64,000 bases of DNA from Nocardia flavorosea. Lineage in GTDB: Bacteria > Actinomycetota > Actinomycetes > Mycobacteriales > Mycobacteriaceae. This document shows positions 27,410-36,977 of this stretch, in pieces (within the stretch, counting starts at the first letter, position 1; each line of letters begins with the position of its first letter). Made by a program: the position numbers and the translations under genes. Where the stretch lies: assembly GCF_015477805.1 (NCBI RefSeq), contig NZ_JADLQL010000005.1, positions 248,001 to 312,000 on the forward strand, given 5' to 3'. Below the pieces are notes generated by a model that did not search any database, was not told where the DNA came from, and saw only the letters and a program-made list of their open reading frames with translations.

Positions 27410-28498
27410 TCACTTGCTCTCGGTGGTATCGGTTTTGACCGTGCGATCGGTGTTGAACGGCTTGGTGGAGGTGGCCACCGGCGATTCGCCGATGGATTCC
27501 AGTGCCGCGGCATTGGTCATACCGGATTCCCGGGCCTTGATGTAGGCCTCGAACTTCTCCGGGGTCACCGCCCGCACCTCGAAGTTCATCATCGAGTGGA
27601 AGGTGCCGCACATCTCCGCGCAGCGTCCCACGAACGCGCCTTCACGATCGATCTCGCTGATCTGGAAGACGTTGTCGGAGTTGTTCTCCTTCGGGTTCGG
27701 CATCACATCCCGTTTGAACAGGAACTCCGGAACCCAGAATGCGTGGATGACGTCCGCGGCGGCGAGCTGGAACTCGATCACCTTGCCGGTGGGCAGCACC
27801 AGGACGGGCACCTCGGTGCTGGTGCCGACCGTTTCGATCTTGTTGTAGTGCAGGAACGACAGGATGTCGTTCTCCGGGCGGCCGTGCACCGGGCCGGGCT
27901 GCTCGTGCCCGTCCTCGTTCGTCCGCTCGGCGTACCCTTGCAACTGCTCCTGGTTGGCGTTCTCCCGCACGGTGTCGACACCGTCGTAGGTGAAGCCGTT
28001 CTTCAGGTCGATCTCGCGGTAACCGAACTTCCAGTTCCACTGGAAGGCGGTCACGTCGACCACCACATCGGGGTTGTCGACCTTTTCGTGCACGTAGTTC
28101 TGCACGACGACGGTGAAGTAGAACAGCACCGCGATGATGACGAAGGGGATCGCCGTATAGGTGAGTTCGAGCGGCACGTTGTAACCGGTCTGCCGCGGGA
28201 ACTCCGGCGAGTTCTTCTTCTTACGGTGGAAGATGATGGTCCAGAAGGTCAGACCCCAGACCAGCACACCCATGATCAGGGCGGCCACGACCGACCACGT
28301 CCACAGCTCCCGCATCCGGTGCGCCTGCGGGGTGACACCCGAGGGCCAGCCGAACCGCAACCACACATTGTCGATCGAGCAGCCGGAGACGAGCATCGCG
28401 GTGATCCCGAGGGATACCGCCAGTCCGGCCCGCCGCAGGACACTAGCCCGCCGCCGGGCAGGCCGTGCCCCGATCTCGTCGCTCGCCTTGTGCGCCAC
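27410..28498 (-). CDS. ctaC: Cytochrome c oxidase subunit II (lipoprotein, CuA site)
   Basis: Receives electrons from the bc1 cytochrome c subunit. A signal sequence with lipobox LVSGC gives the lipidated C40; two membrane helices and an extracellular cupredoxin domain follow. The CuA ligands are HAFWVPEF and C293, E295, C297, H301, M304 in CAEMCGTFHSMM. 362 residues from GTG 28498, which has AGGAAGG seven bases upstream; upstream in-frame codons are not protein-like. Confidence 0.96.
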   Translation of the reverse strand: MAHKASDEIGARPARRRASVLRRAGLAVSLGITAMLVSGCSIDNVWLRFGWPSGVTPQAHRMRELWTWSVVAALIMGVLVWGLTFWTIIFHRKKKNSPEFPRQTGYNVPLELTYTAIPFVIIAVLFYFTVVVQNYVHEKVDNPDVVVDVTAFQWNWKFGYREIDLKNGFTYDGVDTVRENANQEQLQGYAERTNEDGHEQPGPVHGRPENDILSFLHYNKIETVGTSTEVPVLVLPTGKVIEFQLAAADVIHAFWVPEFLFKRDVMPNPKENNSDNVFQISEIDREGAFVGRCAEMCGTFHSMMNFEVRAVTPEKFEAYIKARESGMTNAAALESIGESPVATSTKPFNTDRTVKTDTTESK

Positions 28499-28838
28499 GC
28501 TCACGCCTTCCTGGTCGCCACACATTCCGACATCGCATCCACGGGGGCATGGCGCCTCCGGTGATACAGACAAACAGCTCATCGGGCTTCCCGGGCGGCT
28601 CCGCGCACCGCGCGACACCACCCGGAACAGTCCGAGTACTACGCAGCGTAGACCAAACACGCGCCCGGTACGCCGTCGGGTCGGCTTCGACACTCCGCGC
28701 GCCAGCTTAGCCGCCGAAGGCCAGGCGTATCGCACGGAAGAACCGGGCGTGCGGCATACTCGGACACTAGATTTCGCCCGCCGCGCCCGCATCCCCCGGC
28801 GCGGACCCCCGACCAGAGGAAACGAGGTCAGCGTCGCA
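28499..28838. other. Divergent promoter region between ctaC and asnB
   Basis: A 340-bp region with no gene of its own; the frames running through it are extensions of ctaC and asnB. GAGGAAACGAGG before the asnB start is the only clear translation signal. Confidence 0.5.
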
Positions 28839-30782
28839 GTGTGTGGACTGCTCGGATTTCTGACATCCGATACCGCAGCGCCGGAAACAGTGGAGCGGGT
28901 GTACGACGCCCTCCACTGTGTACGGCACCGCGGACCGGACGAACGCGGCACCTGGCACGACGACCAGCTGATCTTCGGCTTCAACCGGCTCTCGATCATC
29001 GATATCGAACATTCGCACCAGCCGCTGCGCTGGGGGCCGGCCGACGATCCCGAACGCTACGCGCTCACCTTCAACGGCGAGATCTACAACTATCTGGAGT
29101 TGCGCGAGGAACTGGCCCGCGACCACGCGGACGAGTTCGGTGAACGGCCTATGTTCGCCACCGAGGGCGACGGCGAGGCCATCGTGGCGGCATTCCACTA
29201 CTGGGGCCCCGCGGCGGTGCGCCGGTTGCGTGGAATGTTCGCCTTCGCGATCTGGGATACCCGCAGCCGGGAACTGTTCCTCGCCCGCGACCCGTTCGGT
29301 ATCAAACCGCTGTTCCTGGCGACCGGGCCCGGTGGTACGGCGTTCGGCAGCGAGAAGAAGAGCCTGCTGGAACTGTTGCCCGATCTCGGGCTCGACGAAT
29401 CGCTCGACCATCGCGCACTCGAGCACTACACCGTGCTGCAATACGTCCCGGAACCGGAAACCCTGCACGCCGGTATCCGGCGGCTGGAATCGGGTAGTTA
29501 CGCGGTCGTGCGGCCGGGCGAGCGGCCGGTGACTACGCGTTATTTCGTGCCGGAGTTCGGGGTGCGCCCGTTCGCCGCGGGCAGCGAGGCCGCCCGGTAT
29601 CGCGAGATCGCGGCCGCGCTCGAGGATTCGGTCGCCAAACATATGCGCGCCGATGTCACCGTGGGTTCGTTCCTGTCCGGTGGTATCGATTCCACCGCCA
29701 TTGCGGCGCTGGCCATGCGGCACAACCCGAAGCTCATCACCTTCACCACCGGTTTCGAGCGCGAGGGGTATTCCGAGGTCGATGTGGCCGCGGAGAGCGC
29801 CGCCGCAATCGGGGCCCGGCATATCGTCAAGGTGGTCTCCCCCGCCGAGTTCGCGGCCGCGATCCCGGAGATCGTCTGGTATCTCGACGACCCGGTGGCC
29901 GATCCGGCGCTGGTACCGCTGTACTTCGTGGCCAAGGAGGCCCGTAAGCACGTCAAGGTGGTGCTTTCCGGCGAAGGGGCCGACGAACTGTTCGGCGGCT
30001 ACACCATCTACCGGGAGCCGCTGTCGCTGGCCGCGTTCGACAAACTGCCGGGCGGACTGCGCCGGCTGGCCGGTAAGGTCTCCGATCTGATCCCGGAGGG
30101 CACGCGCGGTAAGAGCCTGCTGCATCGTGGGTCGCTCACCCTGGAACAGCGCTATTACGGTAACGCCCGCAGTTTCAGCGATGCCCAGCTGCGCTCGGTG
30201 TTGCGCGAGTTCCGCCCGGAATGGACCCATCAGGACGTCACCGCCCCGATCTACGCCCGGTCGGCGGGCCTGGATCCGGTGACCAGGATGCAGCACCTCG
30301 ACCTGTTCACCTGGTTGCGCGGCGACATTCTGGTGAAGGCCGACAAGATGACCATGGCGAACTCACTGGAACTGCGGGTGCCATTCCTGGACACCGAAGT
30401 GTTCCGGGTGGCCGAACAGGTCCCGCTGGAGCAGAAGATCACCAAGGAGACCACGAAGTACGCGCTGCGACAGGCGCTCGAGGGCATCGTCCCCGGCCAT
30501 GTGCTGCACCGGGCGAAACTCGGATTCCCGGTGCCCCTGCGGCATTGGCTGCGCGGTACCGAACTCTACGACTGGGCCCGGCAGCAGATCATCGAATCGC
30601 AGACCGACCACCTGCTCGACAAGGCCGCCGTCACGGCGATGCTCGACGCGCATCGCGCCGGGGACGGCGATCACAGCCGCCGGTTGTGGACGCTGCTGGT
30701 GTTCATGATCTGGCACGGGATCTTCGTCGAGGACCGCATCAAACCGGAGATCGCCGAACCGGTCTATCCGGTGCAGGTCTAG
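28839..30782 (+). CDS. asnB: Asparagine synthetase (glutamine-hydrolysing)
   Basis: Class II amidotransferase, 647 residues. Start GTG 28839 places the nucleophile C2 right after the initiator, as removal of the first residue requires; the glutaminase motifs RHRGPD and FNGEIYNY follow. The synthetase domain has the SGGIDST pyrophosphate loop and GEGADELFGGY. In corynebacteria and mycobacteria the orthologue (LtsA/AsnB) amidates mDAP or affects cell-wall stability, so a cell-wall role is possible. Adjacent to ctaC as in M. tuberculosis. Confidence 0.94.
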   Translation: MCGLLGFLTSDTAAPETVERVYDALHCVRHRGPDERGTWHDDQLIFGFNRLSIIDIEHSHQPLRWGPADDPERYALTFNGEIYNYLELREELARDHADEFGERPMFATEGDGEAIVAAFHYWGPAAVRRLRGMFAFAIWDTRSRELFLARDPFGIKPLFLATGPGGTAFGSEKKSLLELLPDLGLDESLDHRALEHYTVLQYVPEPETLHAGIRRLESGSYAVVRPGERPVTTRYFVPEFGVRPFAAGSEAARYREIAAALEDSVAKHMRADVTVGSFLSGGIDSTAIAALAMRHNPKLITFTTGFEREGYSEVDVAAESAAAIGARHIVKVVSPAEFAAAIPEIVWYLDDPVADPALVPLYFVAKEARKHVKVVLSGEGADELFGGYTIYREPLSLAAFDKLPGGLRRLAGKVSDLIPEGTRGKSLLHRGSLTLEQRYYGNARSFSDAQLRSVLREFRPEWTHQDVTAPIYARSAGLDPVTRMQHLDLFTWLRGDILVKADKMTMANSLELRVPFLDTEVFRVAEQVPLEQKITKETTKYALRQALEGIVPGHVLHRAKLGFPVPLRHWLRGTELYDWARQQIIESQTDHLLDKAAVTAMLDAHRAGDGDHSRRLWTLLVFMIWHGIFVEDRIKPEIAEPVYPVQV

Positions 30783-30823
30783 CGAACGGCCCGCCTCGAC
30801 ACGCCACCCGGCCGGCAGCCGAC

Positions 30824-30852
30824 GGGCCCCGCTCGATGAACGAGCGGGGCCC
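30824..30852 (+). terminator. Terminator of asnB
   Basis: GGGCCCCGCTCG at 30824-30835 and CGAGCGGGGCCC at 30841-30852 form a perfect 12-bp stem with an ATGAA loop, 42 bases after the asnB stop. Confidence 0.9.
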
Positions 30853-31164
30853 TCGCAGTACCGGGACCTGAGCATCAGCGCGTGCACAGCCGCCGGGGAA
30901 AGCAAACGTCCGGTACCCCGCCACGCCTTCGGCACCGGCTTCCCGGCCGTCAGGTGCCGGTCGAACAGACCTCACAAGCGCAGACACCTCCGCAGACACC
31001 CCGGTCCGGCACGCTCGAAACTGCCCCGGGTACGGCAGCGGATTTACCGCACTGCCGAACGGGCCGATGGATCAGCTGCCGTGCACCCGTGCTTGGGCCG
31101 GGCGGGATATCGGCGCCGCCGGCCCTCCGGACTCTCGCAGGACCTGGCGCGGCGGCAGTTCGGC
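30853..31164. other. Gene-free stretch between asnB and adoK
   Basis: 312 bp between the ends of convergent genes. Open frames here are GC-rich artefacts without start signals. I see no further structure. Confidence 0.5.
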
Positions 31165-32136
31165 TCAGCGCAGCAGCGGTTCGATTTCCGCGGCGGCCTC
31201 GGCGCCGTACGCTTCGCCGAGCCGTTTGAGGGCGGCTTCGGGATCCAGTGTCCATTCCTGGGTTCCGACGGTTTCCAGGACCAGCACGGCGATCAGCGAA
31301 CCGAGCTGGGCCGAGCGCTGCAGGCTCAGGCCGGAGGTGTGGCCGGTGAGGAAACCCGCGCGGAACGCATCGCCGACGCCGGTGGGATCCACCTTGGCGG
31401 TTTCCGGTACCGCCTCGACCCGCACCTCGGTGCCGTCGGTGTCGACCACCAGCACGCCGTCCTTGCCGAGTGTGGTGACCCGCACCCCGGCCCGGGTGGC
31501 GATTTCGTCCTCGGTGAGGCCGGTCTTCTGTTTGAGCAGGCCCCACTCGTATTCGTTGGTGAACAGATAGCTGCAGCCCTCGATGAGCTGCACGGCCTGG
31601 TCGCCGTCGAGTCGGGCGAGCTGCTGGGACGGGTCGGCGGCGAACGGAATGTGCAGTTCCCGGCATTCGGCGGTATGCCGCAGCATGGCCTCGGGATCGT
31701 TCGCGCCGATCAGCACCAGATCGAGGGTGCGCTGTTCGGCGAGCGCGGTCAGCGAGATATCGCCGGCCTCACTCATCGCCCCGGGATAGAAGGAGGCGAT
31801 CTGGGCCATATCCTCGTCGGTGGTGCATACGAAACGCGCGGTATGCGCGGTTTCGGAAACCCGGACCGCCGAACAGTCGACGCCGCTGCCCTCCAGCCAC
31901 GCCCGATAGTCGTCGAAATCGCGGCCCACCGAGCCGATCAGCAGCGGGGTACGGCCGAGCAGGCCCATCGCGTAGGCGATATTGCCGCCGACCCCGCCGC
32001 GCCGGACCACCAGATCGTCGACGAGGAAACTCAGCGAGACATGCTCGAGCTGATCGGGCAGCAGTGCGTCGGCGAAGCGGCCGGGGAACCGCATGAGATG
32101 GTCGGTCGCGACGGACGCGGATACAGCTATGGACAC
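31165..32136 (-). CDS. adoK: Adenosine kinase (PfkB/ribokinase fold)
   Basis: Phosphorylates adenosine to AMP in purine salvage. 323 residues, collinear with mycobacterial AdoK: MSIAVSAS... ATDHLMRFPGRF at the N-terminus, a GGVGGNIAYAMG loop, and DPTGVGDAFRAGF with the catalytic aspartate in the anion hole. GTG 32136 is chosen because it matches the family start and has GAAGGGG upstream. This enzyme type resembles ribokinases more than eukaryotic adenosine kinases. Confidence 0.93.
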   Translation of the reverse strand: MSIAVSASVATDHLMRFPGRFADALLPDQLEHVSLSFLVDDLVVRRGGVGGNIAYAMGLLGRTPLLIGSVGRDFDDYRAWLEGSGVDCSAVRVSETAHTARFVCTTDEDMAQIASFYPGAMSEAGDISLTALAEQRTLDLVLIGANDPEAMLRHTAECRELHIPFAADPSQQLARLDGDQAVQLIEGCSYLFTNEYEWGLLKQKTGLTEDEIATRAGVRVTTLGKDGVLVVDTDGTEVRVEAVPETAKVDPTGVGDAFRAGFLTGHTSGLSLQRSAQLGSLIAVLVLETVGTQEWTLDPEAALKRLGEAYGAEAAAEIEPLLR

Positions 32137-32613
32137 GTAGGTAGGCCCCTTCGGAATCAGCGCGAACAGATGGTGAACGGGGCCTTGCCCCCGCCGGATC
32201 ACCGTATCAACTGGATGGGCCTACGACTATGTGTCGTAAACAGTGTTTATCTCGGCTCGCCGGCGGGCAGCAGCCGATTTCGGCCGGTAACCGGGGTTGA
32301 CGAGTTCGGGACGAGAAAGTAGCCGCACGGTCGGCAGAGAATGCCATCTGCTACCGCCGGATACAGCAATGACCGGCAAGGATGCGCCGCTGACCGGCAG
32401 ATCCACGTCGGAAGGGAGCCAGGTAGGGACAGCGCACGGAGTCAGTGCGTTTCCCGAACGTGCCCAGCGGGCATCCGCCGGAGGCCTTGAACGGTTCCGG
32501 CCCCTCCATGCGTTCAGGCCGCGAGACGATGCGCCGTAGCCGTGAGTATCGCGGGCTGAACGAATGGAACAGAAGCGGGCCCGAAATCCCGCGCCGCGCA
32601 GGCGGCGCAGAAC
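32137..32613. other. Gene-free stretch between adoK and the Fe-S carrier gene
   Basis: About 480 bp upstream of adoK. An 81-codon plus-strand frame (32297-32539) lacks a ribosome site and protein-like composition, so I do not call it. No repeat or RNA motif seen. Confidence 0.45.
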
Positions 32614-32970
32614 TCAGTTGAAGGAGTCGCCGCAGGCGCAGGAGCCGGTGGCGTTCGGGTTGTCGATGGTGAAACCCTGCTTCTCGATCGTGTCGACGAA
32701 ATCGATGGCGGCACCCTGCACATAGGGAGCGCTCATCCGGTCGACGGTCAGGGTGACGCCGCCGAAATCGGCGGTCAGATCGCCGTCGAGGGTCCGGTCG
32801 TCGAAGAAGAGCTGGTAGCGCAGCCCGGCACAGCCGCCCGGCTGCACCGCGATCCGCAGCGCGAGATCGTCGCGGCCCTCCTGATCGAGCAGCGCCTTGG
32901 CCTTACCCGCGGCCGCATCGGTCAGCTTCACACCGTGGGTTTCGGTGGCGGTCTCGTTCTGCACAGTCAT
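32614..32970 (-). CDS. A-type iron-sulfur carrier protein (HesB/IscA/ErpA family)
   Basis: Carries nascent Fe-S clusters to apoproteins such as QcrA, LipA or ferredoxins. 118 residues. The three conserved cysteines are in GGCAGLRYQ and in the C-terminal pair GSCACGDSF, a CxC signature. ATG 32970 has TAGGAGAG upstream. Corresponds to Rv2204c in the mycobacterial gene order. Confidence 0.9.
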   Translation of the reverse strand: MTVQNETATETHGVKLTDAAAGKAKALLDQEGRDDLALRIAVQPGGCAGLRYQLFFDDRTLDGDLTADFGGVTLTVDRMSAPYVQGAAIDFVDTIEKQGFTIDNPNATGSCACGDSFN

Positions 32971-33206
32971 GAACTCTCCTATGGACAGCGTGGTCGGTCC
33001 GTGAACAGCGCACGGTTCAGGGGTCAACACCCTCGGACGGGCTGCTATTCCCCATCTTGCCATCTCCGGCCGCGCGTGCCACAGCACCGTTCCCGTCCGG
33101 GAAACCTAACCGGACATGCCGCACGTGCGAGTCGTCACGCCGGGCCGCGGTGGTGACCGTTCCCACCCGGCAACCGCCCGGCTTCCGGGCCGGTCAGCGG
33201 ACCGAT

Positions 33207-33212
33207 TAGCCT
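33207..33212 (+). promoter_or_regulatory. Leaderless -10 box (TAGCCT) of the DUF3043 gene
   Basis: TAGCCT is followed by seven bases and then GTG 33220; there is no ribosome site. The same hexamer and spacing occur before the aminopeptidase gene at 42861-42866. Confidence 0.6.
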
Positions 33213-33219
33213 GGTTACC

Positions 33220-33900
33220 GTGAAGTTGTTCCGACGCGGTGAGTCCAGCGGTACCGACGTGCCCGCCGACAGTTCGCGGGCCGCGACCGCCACCGCGAAT
33301 ACCACCGAGGCCGATGCGGTACCGGCGAAAGCCGCCCCCACCGCGGGTAAGGGCCGGCCCACGCCGAGCCGGCGCGAAGCCGAGGGCCGCCGCCGCGGGC
33401 CCGTCGCGCCGCCACCGATGACCGCGAAGGAAGCCCGCGCCCGCCGTAAGGAGTCGCGCGGCACCAAAGCGGACCGCAAGGCCGCCGCCGCCGATCGCCG
33501 CGCCGCCGCGCAGGATCGCCGCGCCCGGATGCTCGCCGGCGAGGACAAGTACCTCCTCCCACGCGACCAGGGCCCGGTGCGCGCCTTCGTCCGCGATATC
33601 GTCGATGCCCGCCGCAATCTGGTCGGGCTGTTCATGCCGATGGCGCTGCTGCTGATCCTGTCCATGTTCGCCGCCCCGGAGTGGCAGTCCATCGTCACCC
33701 TGGCAATGCTCGTGATGATGGTGTTCATGATCGCCGAGGGGTTCCTGCTCAGCCGGATCGTGAACCGGCGGGTCCGGGAGCGTTTCCCCAAGAACACCGA
33801 TACCGGGTTCCGGCTGGGTTGGTACGCGTTCGTGCGCGCCTCCCAGATGCGCAAGATGCGCGCGCCGAAACCGCGTGTCGGCCCCGGCGACGCGATCTGA
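33220..33900 (+). CDS. DUF3043 membrane protein (Rv2206-like)
   Basis: 226 residues. A long charged Ala/Arg-rich N-terminus includes the family hallmark GKGRPTPSRREAE; two membrane helices follow (about 130-175), and then a basic cytoplasmic tail. Function unknown. Its position between the Fe-S carrier and the cobalamin genes is conserved in mycobacteria. Leaderless GTG start. Confidence 0.88.
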   Translation: MKLFRRGESSGTDVPADSSRAATATANTTEADAVPAKAAPTAGKGRPTPSRREAEGRRRGPVAPPPMTAKEARARRKESRGTKADRKAAAADRRAAAQDRRARMLAGEDKYLLPRDQGPVRAFVRDIVDARRNLVGLFMPMALLLILSMFAAPEWQSIVTLAMLVMMVFMIAEGFLLSRIVNRRVRERFPKNTDTGFRLGWYAFVRASQMRKMRAPKPRVGPGDAI

Positions 33901-33908
33901 TCCGGCCG

Positions 33909-34463
33909 GTGCCGCAACCCGATCCCGCGACGCCGTCCGGCGGCCGGTGGCGCACGCTGGTGCTGGGCGGGGCCCGGTCCGGGAAATCCGCGTACGCGGA
34001 ATCCCTGGTGGGAGCGGCTCCTACCCGCTATATCGCGACCGCGATCCCCGATCCAGCGGACACCGATTTCGCCGCCCGGATCGCCGCGCATCGCGCCCGC
34101 CGCCCCGCCGGCTGGACAGTTCTCGACGGTGCCGACCCGGCCACGGCACTACGTGACGCCCACACCGGCCCCACCCTCGTCGACGATATCGGCACCTGGC
34201 TCACTGCCCGCCTCGACGCCCACGATGCCTGGGACGCGCCCCGGGGCACGATCACCCCGGAGATGGACGCACTGGTCTCGGCCGTTGGGCAGTACCCGGG
34301 TCGATTGGTGCTGGTCACCCCGGAGGTCGGGCTCGGCGTCATCCCGGCGACCCGCTCCGGCCGTCTCTTCCGCGACGAGATCGGCACCCTCAACCAACGC
34401 CTGGCGCGAGCCTGCGACGACGTCTATTTCGTCGTCGCCGGACTCCCGATGCGCCTGAAATAA
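33909..34463 (+). CDS. cobU: Adenosylcobinamide kinase/guanylyltransferase
   Basis: Phosphorylates adenosylcobinamide and attaches GMP, preparing it for lower-ligand addition. 184 residues. The P-loop is GGARSGKS at about 20-27. The histidine in RIAAHRARRPAGW is the expected guanylylation site, and VDDIGTWLTARL and DEIGTLNQ follow. GTG 33909 lies nine bases after the DUF3043 stop. With cobT and cobS nearby the set covers nucleotide-loop assembly. Confidence 0.92.
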   Translation: MPQPDPATPSGGRWRTLVLGGARSGKSAYAESLVGAAPTRYIATAIPDPADTDFAARIAAHRARRPAGWTVLDGADPATALRDAHTGPTLVDDIGTWLTARLDAHDAWDAPRGTITPEMDALVSAVGQYPGRLVLVTPEVGLGVIPATRSGRLFRDEIGTLNQRLARACDDVYFVVAGLPMRLK

Positions 34464-34564
34464 GCCCCGGCAGAGCACGCGGTGAACCAGCCTGCCCTCG
34501 GGGCGAAATCCGGTGTCGCACGCTCGCGCGGGGCGGCGGCCCGGGTCGTCCCGCCCGGGCCGAT

Positions 34565-35245
34565 ATGTCACACGCCTATGTTTCCCTATCCGGCGTGCAG
34601 AAAATGCCGCGTGCCGATGTCTGGGCCGCAATCCATCGGGAAAGGGCCGTACTGGCCGACGAACTCGCCGAGCTGACACCTGATCAGTGGGCAGTCCCGT
34701 CCCTGTGCGGGCGCTGGACCGTCGAGGAGGTCGTCGCTCATCTCACCGCCGCGGCGAGTACCGGCCGGTGGCGGTGGATACGCAGTATGGCCGGGGCGCG
34801 TTTCGATCCCGACCGGCACAATCAGCGCCGGATGATGGAGTATCGCGGTAGCGGACCGGCCGATACGCTGGCCCGGTTCCGGGCGGTGGTCACGAGTACA
34901 ACCGCTCCTTCCGGCCATATCCCGGCATGGCTCGGCGAGGTGGTGGTGCACGGTCAGGACATCCGGCGCCCCCTCGGGCTGTCCGGGGTCCCGGAGCTCA
35001 CCGCGGTCACCGAGGTGGCCCGGTTCTTCGCCGGACGCGATTTCACCGTGGCCGGTCGCACGGTTCGCGCGGGCGTGCACCTCGTCGCCACCGACGGCCC
35101 CTTCGAAATCGGCACGGGTCCGGAGGCCCGGGGCAGCACACTGGCGCTGGTCATGGCGATGGCCGGCCGCGCCGGCTACTGCGACGAACTCACCGGTCCG
35201 GGCGCGGCCACGCTGCGGGCCCGGATCGCCGGCCGACACCGGTGA
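34565..35245 (+). CDS. Maleylpyruvate isomerase-type mycothiol-dependent protein (DinB-like fold)
   Basis: 226 residues with the N-terminal four-helix DinB/MDMPI domain (LTPDQWAVPSLCGRWTVEEVVAHL), where the HL histidine is typically a metal ligand, and a WLGEVVVHGQDIRRPLG helix supplying a second histidine. Members use mycothiol as a cofactor; the substrate is unknown. Start uncertain: ATG 34565 or ATG 34604, neither with a good ribosome site. It separates cobU from cobT. Confidence 0.82.
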   Translation: MSHAYVSLSGVQKMPRADVWAAIHRERAVLADELAELTPDQWAVPSLCGRWTVEEVVAHLTAAASTGRWRWIRSMAGARFDPDRHNQRRMMEYRGSGPADTLARFRAVVTSTTAPSGHIPAWLGEVVVHGQDIRRPLGLSGVPELTAVTEVARFFAGRDFTVAGRTVRAGVHLVATDGPFEIGTGPEARGSTLALVMAMAGRAGYCDELTGPGAATLRARIAGRHR

Positions 35246-35842
35246 TCATCCGGCCGGGCTCACCCGTTATGGCGCAACCATGCGGCGGGTCCTGCTCCGG
35301 CGCGCCGCGGTCGTGCGGCACGACGTCGTGACGGTGCCTCCCGTGCCAGGTGCGCAAGGCGACCGGCGTCGAGCAGACGACCGGCGTCGGCAGCGCCGCA
35401 GCGACCTACGGCAGGTCGCGAAGTTCCCACGTCCGCCTTCCGGCCCGGGACCGCGGAGGTTCCTGGTCCGTCCGGCACCGCGGTCTATCGGACGCACCGC
35501 GGTCGACGACGTACCGAACCGGGAAGCCCGAGCCGGTGGGACGGCAACACAGAAGTAGCCGTGTGCGGGCGCACCGTGTCATCGCGCGAAGCAACGAGGT
35601 GAACTCGATGCCATCCGTCCCGCCGACGACGCTACAACGGCAGAGGCGAAATCCGCCGGCCGGAGTCCGCGACCGCTACGCCCGAAGACCGGCCGAGACA
35701 ATTGCGCGAGCGGGTGCCTGACGCTGTTCCCAGGGCGGGCGGGCAATATTGTCGGAAGGCCGGCCATCGCGGCCGGGGACCGCTCACCGGGTCCCGGCGC
35801 GGCGGCCCGGCGTGACAGCTACCCGACCGGAAGGCTCCACCA
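35246..35842. other. Intergenic region upstream of cobT with two stem-loops
   Basis: About 600 bp with no credible gene. GCACCGCGGTC occurs twice (35475-35485, 35494-35504). Two tandem hairpins lie just before cobT: CCGGCC (35760-35765) with GGCCGG (35771-35776), and GGGACC (35776-35781) with GGTCCC (35790-35795). No cobalamin riboswitch core is present here, unlike at 53448. Confidence 0.45.
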
Positions 35843-36952
35843 GTGTCAGAGGGATTCGCCCCCGTTGCTCCGCCGGATGCCGACGCCCGCGCGGCGGCCG
35901 AGCAGCGGCAGGCGTCGCTGACCAAACCGCCGGGGTCGCTGGGACGGCTGGAAGAGCTGGGCAACTGGGTCGCCGCGTGCCAGGGAGTGTGCCCACCGCA
36001 GCAGTTCGAGCGGGCGCGGGTGGTGGTGTTCGCGGGCGACCACGGTGTGGCCGCGCACGGTGTCTCGGCGTTTCCGACCGAGGTGACCGCGCAGATGGTC
36101 GCCAATTTCCAGGCCGGTGGGGCGGCGGTCAACGCACTGGCCCGGGTGGCCGACGCCACCGTGCGGGTGGTGGATATCGCGGTCGCCGCCGATACCGACC
36201 CGGCGGTGAGCGCGCACAAGGTCCGCCGGTCCAGTGGCCCCATCGACCGGGCCGATGCGCTGACGACCGCGGAGGTCGCGGCCGCGCTCGCCGCGGGCCG
36301 GGCCGTCGCGGACGAGGAGATCGACGCGGGCGCCGATCTGCTCATCGCCGGGGATATGGGTATCGGCAACACCACACCGGCCACCGTGCTGATCGCGACC
36401 CTCACCGGCACCGAGCCGGTCAAGGCGGTCGGCCGCGGCACCGGTGTCGACGATCACGGCTGGATGCGCAAGGTGGCGGCGGTCCGGGACGCCATGTGGC
36501 GGGCCCGCCCGGTCGCTCGGGACGGGGTCGAATTGCTGCGGGTGGCCGGCGGCGCCGATATCGCCGCGATGACCGGTTTCCTCGCCCAGGCGGCGGCCCG
36601 GCGCACACCGGTTCTGCTCGACGGAGTGATCGTAACCGCCGCGGCCCTGGTGGCCGAGGATCTGGCGGCGGGCGCCTCGGACTGGTGGCTGGCCGCGCAC
36701 CGCTCCACCGAACCCGCGCATACCGCCGCGCTGACGAAACTGAAACTCGATCCGGTCCTGGGCCTCGAGATGCGGCTCGGTGAGGGGTCCGGCGCACTCA
36801 CCGCGCTGCCCGTACTGCGGGCGGCCGTGGCCGTGCTCGCCGAAATGGCGACCTTCGCCGATGCCGGGGTCAGCACGTCCGCCGATCCCGACGGCACAGC
36901 CGAGTCCTCCTCCGGCACAGCCGACGCCGCGGCCATCGATATGCGGAAGTGA
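35843..36952 (+). CDS. cobT: Nicotinate-nucleotide-dimethylbenzimidazole phosphoribosyltransferase
   Basis: Activates the lower ligand of cobalamin as alpha-ribazole phosphate. 369 residues. Family motifs include LTKPPGSLGRLE near the N-terminus, VFAGDHGVA, GDMGIGNTT, and LGEGSGA with the catalytic glutamate. The last 30 residues are a Ser/Ala-rich extension. GTG 35843 is preceded by GGAAGG. Followed by cobS after 25 bp. Confidence 0.95.
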   Translation: MSEGFAPVAPPDADARAAAEQRQASLTKPPGSLGRLEELGNWVAACQGVCPPQQFERARVVVFAGDHGVAAHGVSAFPTEVTAQMVANFQAGGAAVNALARVADATVRVVDIAVAADTDPAVSAHKVRRSSGPIDRADALTTAEVAAALAAGRAVADEEIDAGADLLIAGDMGIGNTTPATVLIATLTGTEPVKAVGRGTGVDDHGWMRKVAAVRDAMWRARPVARDGVELLRVAGGADIAAMTGFLAQAAARRTPVLLDGVIVTAAALVAEDLAAGASDWWLAAHRSTEPAHTAALTKLKLDPVLGLEMRLGEGSGALTALPVLRAAVAVLAEMATFADAGVSTSADPDGTAESSSGTADAAAIDMRK

Positions 36953-36977
36953 CGGCGACCGTCCCGGAGACTGCATC

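Noticed and set aside
30882..31229. 115-codon plus-strand frame between asnB and adoK
   Set aside because: No ribosome site, Pro/Arg-rich, and overlaps the adoK 3' end.
35246..35842. Cobalamin riboswitch before cobT
   Set aside because: A GGGAAGCCCGAGCCGGTGGG stretch is suggestive, but the following B12-box and GCCACTG-type elements are missing.
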